Assembly: GCA_001247695.2 (NCBI GenBank)
Contig: LGRX02035123.1
Coordinates: 1-64,000, forward strand
Direction: 5' to 3'
DNA: 64,000 nt
DNA from: Cymbomonas tetramitiformis
Taxonomy: Eukaryota; Chlorophyta; Pyramimonadophyceae; Pyramimonadales; Pyramimonadaceae
Part shown: positions 51,969 to 61,800 of the stretch, in pieces
Layout: each line of letters begins with the position of its first letter
Numbering within the stretch: the first letter of the stretch is position 1
Translations under genes and position numbers: made by a program
The notes under the pieces: model-generated
What the model was told of the DNA's origin: nothing
The model's database searches: none
Seen by the model: only the letters and a program-made list of their open reading frames with translations

Positions 51969-54218
51969 ATGTAGCCAAAAGTGCTTCGAAGCCGCAAAGT
52001 GTTTCTTTAATTCATAGTCCTTTGTGTAGTACTTTCTATATGTGTTCAAATGCTCCTTTGGTACTTGCAATATCTCATGAATTCTCGACCACTTTTCACA
52101 ACCTTCAGGGTCAAAGTCCTTAGCAAGGTCGTCCTCAGCGTCCTCCCATTTTGTTCTTTTATTCTTCACATAAGGAAACTCGAACACAAAGCCTTGTTCT
52201 TGCATGATTTGGATGAAGTGAGCAAACTTGTTTGTGCTATAACATTGCTTCTCGTAAATGTACTCGACTAGAAAGTCAAAGTACTCTTCATTCAATACTT
52301 TTGGTACTAATGGATTGTCGAAAAGGTCGTATCCAAACTGATTGGTATCTTTGTAAGCCTGTCTCACTTGTTCAAGAGTAAAAGGGTTGCACTTATACCT
52401 TTTACCATAGAAGAAGATGTACACCTCCGTGATGTTTCTTTCACGTTGAATTTGTTGACTCATACCAAGAGGGTCGATTGTATGTTCTTTGTAATAACCA
52501 AATACGGGTCTCATTTTGTCATTGTTGCTATCTATACCATACATAACTTTTGGGCTGAATATGATTCTTGGAGTTGTGTTAAAATCGGGTAACTTGTCGG
52601 TCTCTTCGGTTATTACTACTACATCGGGATGATGCACTATCAAATACTTGTGCAACTTTTTGGCGATATCTTTAGAGTCACATGCAACTATGTACCCGTT
52701 TGGTTGTGATTTTATTAATTCCCTAAATTGATGCTCACTTTGAATTTCTTTTATCTTCACTCCATCATAATGGTTTTGTTTATTACGTATGTATGTGTAT
52801 GGTTTGTTCACTAAATTCATATATTTCATGCATCGGTCACTTATATCGCCGTCAACCGCTATGTAGTTCTTGCAATCATTCAATACTTGTTTCAATCTGA
52901 CCCACACATCGACCCGCCTAGCGTTCAATGTCTCACTACCAATCACGTGCTTCAATAGTGAATTGAACTCATCGATAAATATTGTGTACCCACTCAGGTC
53001 CATTCTTCTTAACTTTATCAAGCTATCGACTTGTATTATGATGTTATCTCCATCTTGGATGTCCTCCGACTCGACATTCTTGTAAAATGTGCATTCAAGG
53101 CCGCTCTCATTAAAGGTTTGGTGTATTGTTTCTCCCAAAGTCACTCTCGAAACTATGACTATAAAATTAAGGTTGTTGTGAGCAATATGGTCCCTTACAC
53201 TTGTAGTTTTGGACGTTCCGGGTTTGGATTTCATTATGCACGATTTACCAACCTCATAGATGTCTTCACCTCTAGTTTTTTGAAGGTACTTCCGATTCCA
53301 AATCACATGTGGCTTGATGGTATTCTTGGGTGTCGGTTTCATTTTGTGATAATCAATGATGTTCTCATTCCTAGATAAGAGCCACCCGATGGCATCAAAG
53401 TCGCCATTGGGTTTACATGAATTCCAAGTTTGATTGTTGGTATCTTGGTGATAGTTAGGTTTAGTCTTGCAAAATGCATCCCACTTGTCATATTGGTTCA
53501 ATCCTTTCATGGCGGTGGTGAATTTGAAAAAATCTCCGAAATTATCGATGATATTGTTAGGCAACATGTCCATTATACTATCAATGTTCTTATTGCTTAA
53601 GTTGTAATGCACGTCTCCTTCATATTCAAATTCCTTTTTAGGTTTAACTTCATACTTTCCGGTCTTTTCATTTTTTTGTGAGCTGGATGTGTAAATGTGT
53701 TCAAACAAGAATTGCTTTAAGTTTTCGGGTATCGGCTTGATGGATGTGTCGTGGTATACGGTGTAATCCTTATGAATGATGTTCTTTTTGATATTATATA
53801 TGTGTGAATGAGGTGCCACAATGTATGTTCCATTGCTCAACACATCAATCCCTATCGAGCTATTCTTCTTGTCGGCGAAGTCATCGTCATACAAAAAATA
53901 CAAATGATAACCTCCACTACATGTTTTGACGGTGTATGTATCAAACTTCCTAAGAGCTTGTCCGAACTTTTTCACCCAAGGATGTGTTTTCAAATCCCAC
54001 TTGTGTGAGTCCAAATCAACCACAATGATGTTGTTCACTTTGCCTCCAAAGAGACCAACGTTGTAGGATTTACAAGATTCAATTCCAATAAATTGAACAT
54101 TCTTATCGTTGTAAAAGTTGGACGTCATTGGTTCTTTCGAGTTTTTCCATAACTTGTGCTTAACCATGTTTTTGAGAACGAGAGTGTCATCATAAGAAGG
54201 ATTGCATTGCATAGCCAT
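51969..54218 (-). pseudogene. primase-helicase (AEP plus origin-binding-type helicase), N-terminal part
   Basis: About 750 codons from ATG at 54218. The N-terminal primase-polymerase domain has V-V-D-L-D (Asp68, Asp70), S-G-G-Y-H-L-Y-F (His105) and the I-G-I-D-V...Y-I-V-A-P-H-S block (122-138). The C-terminal superfamily 2-type helicase resembles the herpesvirus origin-binding (UL9-like) family: Walker A S-K-P-G-T-S-K-T-T at 331-339, Walker B F-I-D-E-F at 414-418, motif VI Q-Q-I-Q-R-E-R-N at 588-595. It would prime and unwind DNA for viral replication. The gene is cut by the Penelope-like element after residue ~750 and continues at 46552-46019; the rejoined length is about 930 residues. Confidence 0.85.
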
Positions 54219-54285
54219 GGTTTCTTATATATAGTCACAACTCTTTTCTTTAAGTAGTTGATATAGTCACACGAAACAAAAAAAT

Positions 54286-54471
54286 CTATACATGCGAGAT
54301 TTTTTCTGCACACTTTTTTAGCCTATATGCTTCTCGTTTTTTGGCATTTATCTCGTTCTTATGTAAGGCATAATAAGTTTGAGAACTTTTCCTTGAAATT
54401 TCCCTAGATTTGTCAACATGTCTCTCTCTATACCGTTTTTGGGCTAACTTCAAGGTTTCGCTGCGAGCCAT
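54286..54471 (-). CDS. PLV very small basic protein
   Basis: 61 residues, ATG at 54471, upstream of and co-directional with the primase-helicase (67-bp gap). Very rich in Lys, Arg, Glu and Ser with Y-R-E-R-H and K-K-R-E-A-Y-R-L-K-K segments; predicted to be one or two charged helices, perhaps DNA binding. No family recognised. Palindrome P6 lies 44 bp upstream of its start. Confidence 0.55.
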   Translation of the reverse strand: MARSETLKLAQKRYRERHVDKSREISRKSSQTYYALHKNEINAKKREAYRLKKCAEKISHV

Positions 54472-54514
54472 ACTAATATATACATTGAAGATAAGCCTTA
54501 AATCGATTATCTAT

Positions 54515-54563
54515 GTTCCAAAGTAAGGATATAATAGTCTAATATTAAACCCTGGTTTGGAAC
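54515..54563. promoter_or_regulatory. 49-bp palindrome P6
   Basis: GTTCCAAAGTAAGGATAT ... CCCTGGTTTGGAAC. It lies 44 bp upstream of the 54471 start and is the likely promoter of the small basic protein and the primase-helicase. A related copy follows at 54665. Confidence 0.7.
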
Positions 54564-54664
54564 AAGGGGTGTAAGGTCGAAAATCGCAAAAAAAATTGAG
54601 CAAGATGTCAAAAATCGCAAAAAGTTGAGCCCGACGTTTTTTGGCCCCAAAATGACCGATATAG

Positions 54665-54714
54665 TGTTCCAATGTGAGGTTATATTACTATAGTATTAAG
54701 CCCTGGTTCGGAAC
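54665..54714. promoter_or_regulatory. 50-bp palindrome P7
   Basis: GTTCCAATGTGAGG ... CCCTGGTTCGGAAC with core TACTATAGTA. No gene start follows on the right; between P6 and P7 runs a short repeated AT-rich sequence (AAAATTGAGC type). Confidence 0.7.
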
Positions 54715-54824
54715 AAATGGTGTAAGGTCAAACATGATCGAAAAACTCAAAAAATGACCCTAAAATGTCAAAATCTCAAAAAATTGAGCCGGAGATTTAA
54801 AACCCTAAATGGCCCATATGGGTT

Positions 54825-54877
54825 TGTCATAAAGTGGAACTTAATATTACTATATACATGAATCTCACTTTATGACA
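54825..54877. promoter_or_regulatory. 53-bp palindrome P8, second arm type
   Basis: TGTCATAAAGTGGAACT ... TCTCACTTTATGACA. Same length and an ATTACTATATA-type centre as the GTTCC copies, but entirely different arms that still pair with each other. Confidence 0.7.
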
Positions 54878-55119
54878 CCCGCGAAAAATACTGCCAAAAA
54901 ATGGGCGAAAACAGAGCCTTAAAACGTCAAAAACTGCAGCCTGCAGATCGCGAAATTTCTCTACCTTTTTTTCAGAGTGAAAAAATCCCAAAACACAAAA
55001 TCGCGAAAAAAACACTCCCGATTTTTTTAAAATCCTTGTCATCTCCGACGTCTAAATTATCTCATCCACGTCGTCATCTACGATCTGACCCCGTCATCAC
55101 CTTTGTGATGACCCAGGTC

Positions 55120-55375
55120 GTCATTTACTGGTCACGTTGCCGGCCATTTCTTTCAATGCCGGTCACCTACTGGTCATAAGATTGATTTACACATCATCAG
55201 AACGTGCGGCACTGATCGCGATCACCAGAACGTGACCAGTAGGTGACCGGCACTTTTCGCGATCATCCAGAACGTGACCAGTAGGTGATCGGCACTGATC
55301 GCGATCATGCAGAACGTGACCAGTAGGTGACCGGCACTGACAGAGGTGGTCGGTGACGTGACCAGTAGGTAATGA
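55120..55375 (+). repeat. 42-bp iteron array with internal palindromes
   Basis: CAGAACGTGACCAGTAGGTG at 55226, 55268 and 55310 (42-bp period), with partial copies at about 55198 and 55363. Units contain GATCGCGATCA palindromes. Inverted partial copies (ACCTACTGGTCA) lie just upstream at 55125-55175, so the array is flanked by an inverted repeat. It lies in the gene-free right third, behind the primase-helicase. Confidence 0.85.
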
Positions 55376-55389
55376 CGTGGGTGATCGCA

Positions 55390-56515
55390 AAGGTCGTATA
55401 TGTCACGATATGTGTCATGGTCGCCAAATATAAATTTGAAACTCGCTAAAAATTAGAAATTTAAAGTTGTATAAAATTGAAAATTTAAATTTAAATAAAT
55501 TTGATTTAAATGCAAATTTTGTATAAAGAGAATTTCAGGAAGTTATATTTTGAATATATTTATATCAAATTATGATTATATATATTTTTAATATTGTTGA
55601 TATTTATGCTAACAAGAAATAGTAATAAATCGTATAAATTCAAATCTCGCTAAAATTTTGATAATTAAATTTGTATAAATTTGAAATATATACATGAACA
55701 ATTTTGATTTAAATTAACATTTTGTAAAAAAGGGAAAGTCAGGTCGTTATTTTATATATATATAAATTTATACCAAGTTCTGAATATATATTTATATATT
55801 TATAATTTCAATGGATGATTATTCAAATGAAATATCTTGCCAGATATAACCGTATATTAAAAAAATATTCCCACCAAAAAATTAAATATATACTTGCAGA
55901 AATATCAAAATTTTATTTTGAGACAAATTGCGAAATTTTATCTATATCGCAGAAAGATATAAATTTGAGGTACGCCGATTCCATATAAATATAAACATTT
56001 ATACCATTGCCCATTCTAAATACATATAATTACTATATACATTTACATATACAGAATTACTATAAACTTATATTTCATTATTAATACAAAGTGTAAACAA
56101 CGTCAAACGCGAAATATTTATTTCATTATCATTTCCCCCAAAATTATATATTATACCAGACTTATTTTAAACCACAAGATATCTACACAAATCTGACGAT
56201 TTACAATTTTATCCAGCACGCGGAATTAAAATAGCAAAACTAAATCGCCCGAACGAATCAGAGGGAGGCATCGTCTGAAATTAGCAAAATAATGCCAAAA
56301 TAAATGCAAACGGTGTGTAAAAAATGAAAAATAAATCATGCACACTTTCACCGTATCGGGCACACGTCCGTTGGTAAAATACACGTTTTAGGGTTGCCTA
56401 TCTTATGTTTCAACGATGAAAAGCGAAGTATACACTTGAATAATCTATCATAAACGACTCCCCCAAAAATTCTGTGTCGCCATGAAGATATCGGAAGAGA
56501 AAAAGGAATCAAGTT
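55390..56515. other. AT-rich gene-free region of the PLV
   Basis: More than 1.1 kb of strongly AT-rich DNA with many short A/T runs and no frame above about 40 codons. This is where capsid genes might once have lain, or a natural non-coding segment; nothing else is visible. Confidence 0.6.
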
Positions 56516-56516
56516 T

Positions 56517-56569
56517 TGTCATAAAGAGAAACTTAAAATTACTATATACACCATTCTCAGTTTATGACA
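56517..56569. promoter_or_regulatory. 53-bp palindrome P9, second arm type
   Basis: TGTCATAAAGAGAAACTT ... TTCTCAGTTTATGACA. A 70-codon frame (56482-56694) overlaps it and is probably a chance frame. Confidence 0.7.
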
Positions 56570-56748
56570 AGGATCGCGATCGCAAAAAAAGCATGAAACG
56601 CCAAAAGCAACAAAAGGAACAATTGGAGACCGGAAAGATTGTTGCCGATATTTTAGGTAACCATTGCCTCACTTTTTCAATAAATCACAACTAATTTCAA
56701 ATTGCACTGTGAGGAAAAATCCCAGATCAATCTACACAAATTCATAGT

Positions 56749-56801
56749 TGTCACAAACAGAAACTTATATTTACTATAATACTACTTCTCTAATTATGAC
56801 A
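56749..56801. promoter_or_regulatory. 53-bp palindrome P10, second arm type, decayed
   Basis: TTGTCACAAACAGAAACTT ... TTCTCTAATTATGACA with a TTTACTATAATAC centre. The arms are partly mismatched. Confidence 0.6.
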
Positions 56802-56840
56802 AGGATCGTGGTGTCGGCTTATGCAGATCTGCCATAGGAT

Positions 56841-56889
56841 GTTCCAAACCGGGGATTAATACTATAGTAATATATCCTCACATCGGAAC
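56841..56889. promoter_or_regulatory. 49-bp palindrome P11
   Basis: GTTCCAAACCGGGG ... CACATCGGAAC, identical to P12. It is preceded by TTATGCAGATCTGCCATAG, a stretch that also occurs inside the right TIR (57130-57150), so a piece of the TIR seems duplicated here. Confidence 0.75.
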
Positions 56890-56971
56890 ACATAACACAC
56901 AAGAGCGGGTTGTCACAGATTTCCAGAAACACAATTTCAGATATTGTCGCAGAATTCCAGAAAATTCTAAT

Positions 56972-57020
56972 GTTCCAAACCGGGGATTAATACTATAGTA
57001 ATATATCCTCACATCGGAAC
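56972..57020. promoter_or_regulatory. 49-bp palindrome P12 (right TIR edge)
   Basis: GTTCCAAACCGGGGATTAAT ... CTCACATCGGAAC with core TACTATAGTA. It is the intact counterpart of P1. Confidence 0.75.
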
Positions 57021-57164
57021 ACATACGACAATCACACAATGACATATGTTTGCGAGCTGGGGAGCGAGCAATGCAAGGCGGGCAGGGGCTGGTAAGTAGG
57101 CGGTATTGTACGAAGATCGCGGTGTCGACTTATGCAGATCTGCCATAGATAACCGTAGGTACTC

Positions 57165-57279
57165 ACTACATGGGTAGCGTTCCGAAATACTGGTAAATCC
57201 TGGCAAAATGCAGAAGGTACTTAAGGAATACAGTTGTATTTAATAAGGATACTCCCCCTCTACACGCTACCCATGTAGT
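57165..57279 (-). other. terminal hairpin of right TIR
   Basis: Inner arm ACTACATGGGTAGCGT (57165-57180) pairs perfectly with outer arm ACGCTACCCATGTAGT (57264-57279). Relative to the left hairpin four stem bases differ, and all four are matched by changes in the partner arm. Confidence 0.9.
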
Positions 57280-57285
57280 CTCACT
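57280..57285 (+). other. target-site duplication, right (CTCACT)
   Basis: Direct repeat of 38743-38748. Confidence 0.8.
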
Positions 57286-57397
57286 GTTCTGCCTCCAGTG
57301 GAACAGAGCGTTACTCGCGCACAAAGATGGACACTGTGCCATTAACTAAACCTTAAGTTTCACGAAGCGGTGCACAAATCTGAATGGGTGGACGCAC

Positions 57398-57517
57398 TTG
57401 ATAATTCAACGGTTGGCATGCCAGTTTGCAGAGGGTGTAACTAGCACACGCCATTCCAAATATAGCCGGAGTAGTTCCCAGCACTGGAATTGTCCGCACG
57501 CGAAAGTTCGGCACCAC
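57398..57517 (-). CDS. TCD/TcdA-like tRNA t6A dehydratase, exon before PLV intron
   Basis: A 120-bp exon (40 codons) with TTTTACAG| acceptor at 57518 and CAA|GTGCGT donor at 57397. It encodes F-R-V-R-T-I-P-V-L-G-T-T-P-A-I-F-G-M, the highly conserved segment of the ThiF/E1-like domain in TcdA and eukaryotic TCD proteins (usual form R-T-[IV]-P-V-L-G-[TP]-x-P-A-I-F-G). Phase-0 junction to the exon at 38688. The enzyme uses ATP to form cyclic t6A at tRNA position 37; fungal members are at the mitochondrial outer membrane. Without the virus the intron would be about 170 bp. Confidence 0.85.
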
Positions 57518-57712
57518 CTGTAAAAGGCAAGCACGTCTTTTTGCGTCAAGGATGGTATTCAGAAACCCGAGAGAGGTTTGCAACTGCGAGGCGGCCCTAG
57601 AGAGCCTCGCAATCGTGATTCAAATGTATCCTGAAGGTGCTTGGGCCCCAATTGAAGCACTGGGCACAGAAGGAGTCCAAAATGTTTCCACAAAATCAGG
57701 TCGCCACACTAC

Positions 57713-57763
57713 TTGCAGAGACTCTCAGGCTCCCTCTCGCACCGCTGTTCTGAGGAGAAACCC
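57713..57763 (-). CDS. candidate further upstream exon of the TCD-like gene
   Basis: Minus-strand segment between a CAG| acceptor and an AA|GTAGTG donor; its frame reads G-F-S-S-E-Q..., comparable to the V-V-[FY]-S-[ST]-E block found upstream of the R-T-[IV]-P-V-L-G segment in the family. Short and not certain. Confidence 0.4.
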
Positions 57764-57793
57764 TGCTGGTGTGTTGCCATCACATTCAATCAC

Positions 57794-57852
57794 CTAACAG
57801 TCAAGGCGTGCCGAGTTCCCTCCTTGAGCAGCGCCGTCAGACGACGCCTTGA
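57794..57852 (-). CDS. candidate upstream exon of the TCD-like gene
   Basis: Minus-strand segment ending at donor AG|GTGATT (57794/57793). The frame contains S-R-R-R-L-T-A-L-L-K-E-G, which fits the R-R-R-L-(R/K)-x-x-G-(V/I) segment that precedes the S-T-E block in TcdA/TCD proteins. The start of the exon is not fixed. More 5' exons should lie beyond 57852 but were not identified. Confidence 0.5.
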
Positions 57853-57885
57853 AAAGGTTGCCGTGTATGTGAAGGCAACCACTCT

Positions 57886-58215
57886 TTGGTCGTTGTACAA
57901 AAAAAAAGGAGACCTACTGAGCCACAATCAACAGGGGAAACCCTAAAGTGGATCTGCCAAAAGAGAGGCAACCATCCAATTTCGGAAGATAGACTTATCA
58001 AGCTATGTTTGACGGGAGAAACTCTAAAGTGGTTCTGCGATACAAAGGGAGCTATCGCAAGTTCGCAAGGTAGACTTACCCAGCCATACATATTGAGAGA
58101 AACCCTAAAGTGGAACCGTGAAGAAAGAGGCAGCCATCCAAATTCGGAAGACAGACTTATCAACTCATGTTTGACGGGAGAAACCCTAAAGTGGATGTGT
58201 GCAAGTGGGAAGTGA
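57886..58215 (+). repeat. 81-bp tandem repeat, in-frame on both strands
   Basis: GAAACCCTAAAGTGG recurs at 57937, 58018, 58099 and 58180, exactly 81 bp apart. As 81 is 27 codons, the plus strand gives a 109-codon frame of 27-residue repeats (G-E-T-L-K-W ... S-E-D-R-L-I type) and the minus strand a frame with its own 27-residue repeats. It lies antisense to, and just upstream of, the TCD-like exons, so it is probably intronic. A short repeat protein is possible. Confidence 0.7.
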
Positions 58216-58449
58216 TACGGCTGTAGATACAAGCGCCGTGAATATATTATCAATATACAAAGAAACACTGCAAAGTTGGACAGCAATGCAAGTGAACAGA
58301 TGAGCGGGTTTGTGAGTGCAGTCTCTGTAAGAAGATCTGCTGAAGCACAACGCTTCCTCACTTAAGTACCATACGTCTCCCATCATCTTAGATGGTACCG
58401 CCATTGGGTTGTGAACCCGAGACGTAGGTTGAACGACCAACATTGTGGA

Positions 58450-58820
58450 AACGACTAGTTCGTTCATGCTGCGCATGCGAGTTCCGCGCATGCTAAAAGC
58501 CAAGATGGTTCTTGTTTGTTATTCAAGATGTATCTTTGCTTTGCCATCATCGAGTTCGACTTACGAACTCTCGATGACAGGGATGCCTGATGATATAACA
58601 TTATCATCTGGCGACATGTACAGTCATCGTCGACCGTACTGACGAATGTCATATCAATATATGACGCGACTCGACATGTACAGTCATGGTCGACCATACT
58701 GTCGACTGTCATAAATATATGACACGACCGACTGACATGACATGACATGGTATGACATGTCTGACAGGTATGACATGTATGACATGTATGACACATATGT
58801 CATCGGTCATGACCCTGACA
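58450..58820 (-). mobile_element. probable LTR on minus strand
   Basis: Reading the minus strand, a purine-rich tract (AAGAGGGGAGATC) ends at 58821 and is followed by TGTCAGGGTCATGACC. This is the polypurine-tract/LTR-start arrangement of an LTR retrotransposon with its interior to the right. The sequence is full of GTCATAC/GACATG repeats. The far end, near CCACAATG at about 58440, is a guess and no second copy is present. Confidence 0.35.
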
Positions 58821-58859
58821 GATCTCCCCTCTTAAAAGAGTTGTGACCTCACAACGGGC

Positions 58860-61800
58860 ATACCTTTGTATATGTCTATGATGTCTTTGTCGTTGTCGCT
58901 TCTTGCTGGTACCAGTCTTCTTACACCGATTTGAGGCGTCCCTCATGGTGTTTTTAGGTTATTGGGGGGAACTGAGTCCACTTTAGTCCCTCACCTTACA
59001 GTTCTTAGGATGTAGCCCACCTTTCAAGGTTCAATGAATTGCGTTTCGTGATGCAGATTGACGCTGGATTAGTGATTGATCCATACGTATCGTGCGTCAG
59101 AGTGACGATTCAAAGCATCCGAAGTATACGTTACGGATTATTTGCGCTAGCCGTCGTCGCTTTGCGAACGATGATCCCACGATTTAACAATTTATAATCG
59201 AACGATTCTCGGCCTGATATATACAACTGATCGACGAAAACCCTTGGGTACATGTTTCCACAGTTATATATAGTGCACCCAACCCTTCCTCCCCTCCTGA
59301 AGCTACTATGGAGGTTCACAGGCGGCAACGGGGAGCCCGTGTTTGTTTCCGGAGTTATTTCACCGGGGGCTTGTTTTAATGCAAACGGAGTGGCCCTGCT
59401 TAACGGGATTGGACTTATAATCCTTTACCCGGTCTGCTCAACTCCTCAATATTTGGTCCGGTACGCGCGCTTTGACGAACATCTATCGCGATGAGTGAGA
59501 ATGGATTCGCCACGTACTAATGTGAAATTTCTTTAGTTATGTTTGTCAAGCATAACTTAGGATCACAACTCCGTCTACCTCAGTCGATGTCTCCGGTAGC
59601 TCGGATGACTGGCCACAGAATCCGATGACAAACCACGGTCTTGGCAAAGGTAGCATTAGCAGTTTTTCACAGATATTGGTACCCGCATATGCGTATCTGT
59701 GTAAGGGTATGATTTGTACAAGGCTCACTACACCTTAGCAAGGAAGGATCAATTCCTGCTCCTGTCATATCAATTTGATACATGTTAGGGATATAACCCC
59801 GCAGTTCTCGGGTTGCAGCCCATTGCACCGAAGGTGCATTGCAGTCTTTGGGATGCAGCCCTGCAGTTCTTGGGATGCAGCCCTGCAGTTCTTGGGATGC
59901 AGCCCTGATATATATATATATATGTGACCGATGGACGAAAACCTCTTGGGTACATGTTTCCACGGCCTGATTATTATTAGGTCGGCAATTTATTGGCAAA
60001 AAGTCATCAGCTATCAGCTTTTGACTCAGAAGCCACAATGTTATAGAAGCTGCGACCTATTGTGATCATATGCGGCAGTTATGTCTTTAGCATACGTAGA
60101 CAATATGATTATATGGAACTTATAATCCCACTTAAGTTGCATCATGATAAATTTATCCAGGTGTTAACAAATGTTCAGGATTTGATAAGAGGTTGACGCC
60201 CCACAAGCCAAAGGTCACTGCTCATAAGGCTCGCCTCAAGTGTGCGGCTTTGAGGATTAGCGTCCTGGCGAGGCACAGTCATGATGCTTCCTAGTCCATA
60301 ATGGAGCTGGAAATGAGAATGCTCAAGATATCCGAAGACAGGAAGGCTTTTGGTTGGCCAGAGTTACTGTCAAGATGCTTAACCTTGATGGAATGGCAGT
60401 TTGATACAAACTGTGTAACCATGCATGTGATTTATGCATTGGTGTATGACTTTGATGAATTGTCTCTTGTCATGAACCTGGAAGGAATGACGGGCAAATA
60501 GCTAGAGTGGCGGATTTACTCACTCGACTTTGCTGTTAATGGAATTCGATGCCTGATGGCACAACTGGCAATCCTTTGCTCAAATGCTTTCCTTAAGACA
60601 TTGGCAACAACTTGTGTGCCAGCTTCTCTAGATTTGGGGAGAAACCATGGATCAACAATTCATCAATCAAAACACATGTATCAAGGTTGATTCATCGAAT
60701 CCTTCAACTCTTGAATTTCGACCATCAGCATCTCAGGCTGTTGACGTCAAAGTGATGGTCGTAAGCTTACAATATAGCTTATTCACATTTGAAAAACCAT
60801 CGTTCTCCTATGTCAGTGCCCTTTATGTGATATGATAGAGCCGGAGAAATATGCATCTATGATTTCTTCATAATGAACTTTATGTGTCAATAAGTCAAAT
60901 AAGACTTCATTTGATGTTTCAATCGGCATGATGTACCGTGTTATCAACTTTATGGCTGCTATATACAGATGCTGGAACTTTTGATAAGATTTTTAATTTT
61001 CCAAGCAAAATCAATGATGTAAATCAATATGTGGCAAGCAGCTGTATGAAGAATGAATGAATCTATACTCCTTCCTCCCCCTTTTAAAAAGAGGTGCATC
61101 AAACCAATCAGATGGTGATGGAGAATGCTATTCAATCATTATGTCATGTGAAAATGGTTTGATAGAGAATCAGACTGAGATTACTCATCGAATGCTTTAG
61201 AGGTAACAATGTCAATCTGAACATTGATTCTCTCTACGTCATATTGGCAGTATGCCTGACGTTTTTGAATGTGGCAAATGCCAGATGATGTCAAATGCAG
61301 TCGTTGGGTTGCAGCCCACATACTTTGTCAATTCAGGGTCACTATAGTGTACCCAACTTAGACAATGGTTCTGAAAAATGATTGTCATGATGAACAAAGA
61401 ATCAGTGATGGTACCGAAGTTAACTTTGGTATCGAAGCTAATGGAGAGTCAATCAAGAAGTGTCCGTAATGACAACAACTTACTACGAGTTGTATTTTCG
61501 TAGTTGATTGATGGCTGACATGTCATTCATTATGAATAGAACATGGCATTGCCTAGTGATATGTGTATATTCTTCAGCACATGATCATTTATCTCAATGG
61601 TGCCCATTTTATTTTTGGGCAAACATTATTCAGAGACTTGTTATGATAAAGAAGTATGAATGATGGATGTGTCATTTCAATCCGATAGAATTGTGACTTG
61701 TTGATGACTATAAAATTTCTGTCACTTTCCAGAATGAGAATGAACTGCGCTTGGAATCCAGCTGCAGATTGCGGTAGTCTGGCTTTTCCCAAGACTTTGT

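Larger units (their letters stand above)
38749..57279. mobile_element. integrated Polinton-like virus, 18,531 bp
   Basis: Terminal inverted repeats of about 310 bp (38749-39064 and 56971-57279), both ending ACTACAT, flanked by the direct repeat CTCACT (38743-38748 and 57280-57285). A 6-bp duplication is what Polinton/Maverick retroviral-type integrases make. The gene set (protein-primed PolB remnant, A32-like ATPase, C5 methyltransferase, primase-helicase) is that of Polintons, PLVs and relatives. No capsid, protease or integrase gene is seen. Without the two later insertions it would be about 11.4 kb. It lies in an intron of the TCD-like host gene. Confidence 0.88.
56971..57279 (-). repeat. 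right terminal inverted repeat of the PLV
   Basis: About 309 bp, reverse complement of the left TIR. The inner edge is palindrome P12 (56972-57020), the outer edge ATGTAGT at 57279, followed by CTCACT. Confidence 0.92.

Noticed and set aside
54901..55179. 92-codon plus-strand frame by the iterons
   Set aside because: Overlaps palindromic and iteron sequence and ends in repeat-derived residues; no coding bias visible.
56482..56694. 70-codon frame in the right part of the virus
   Set aside because: It runs through palindrome P9, and has no features beyond lysine richness expected of AT-rich DNA.
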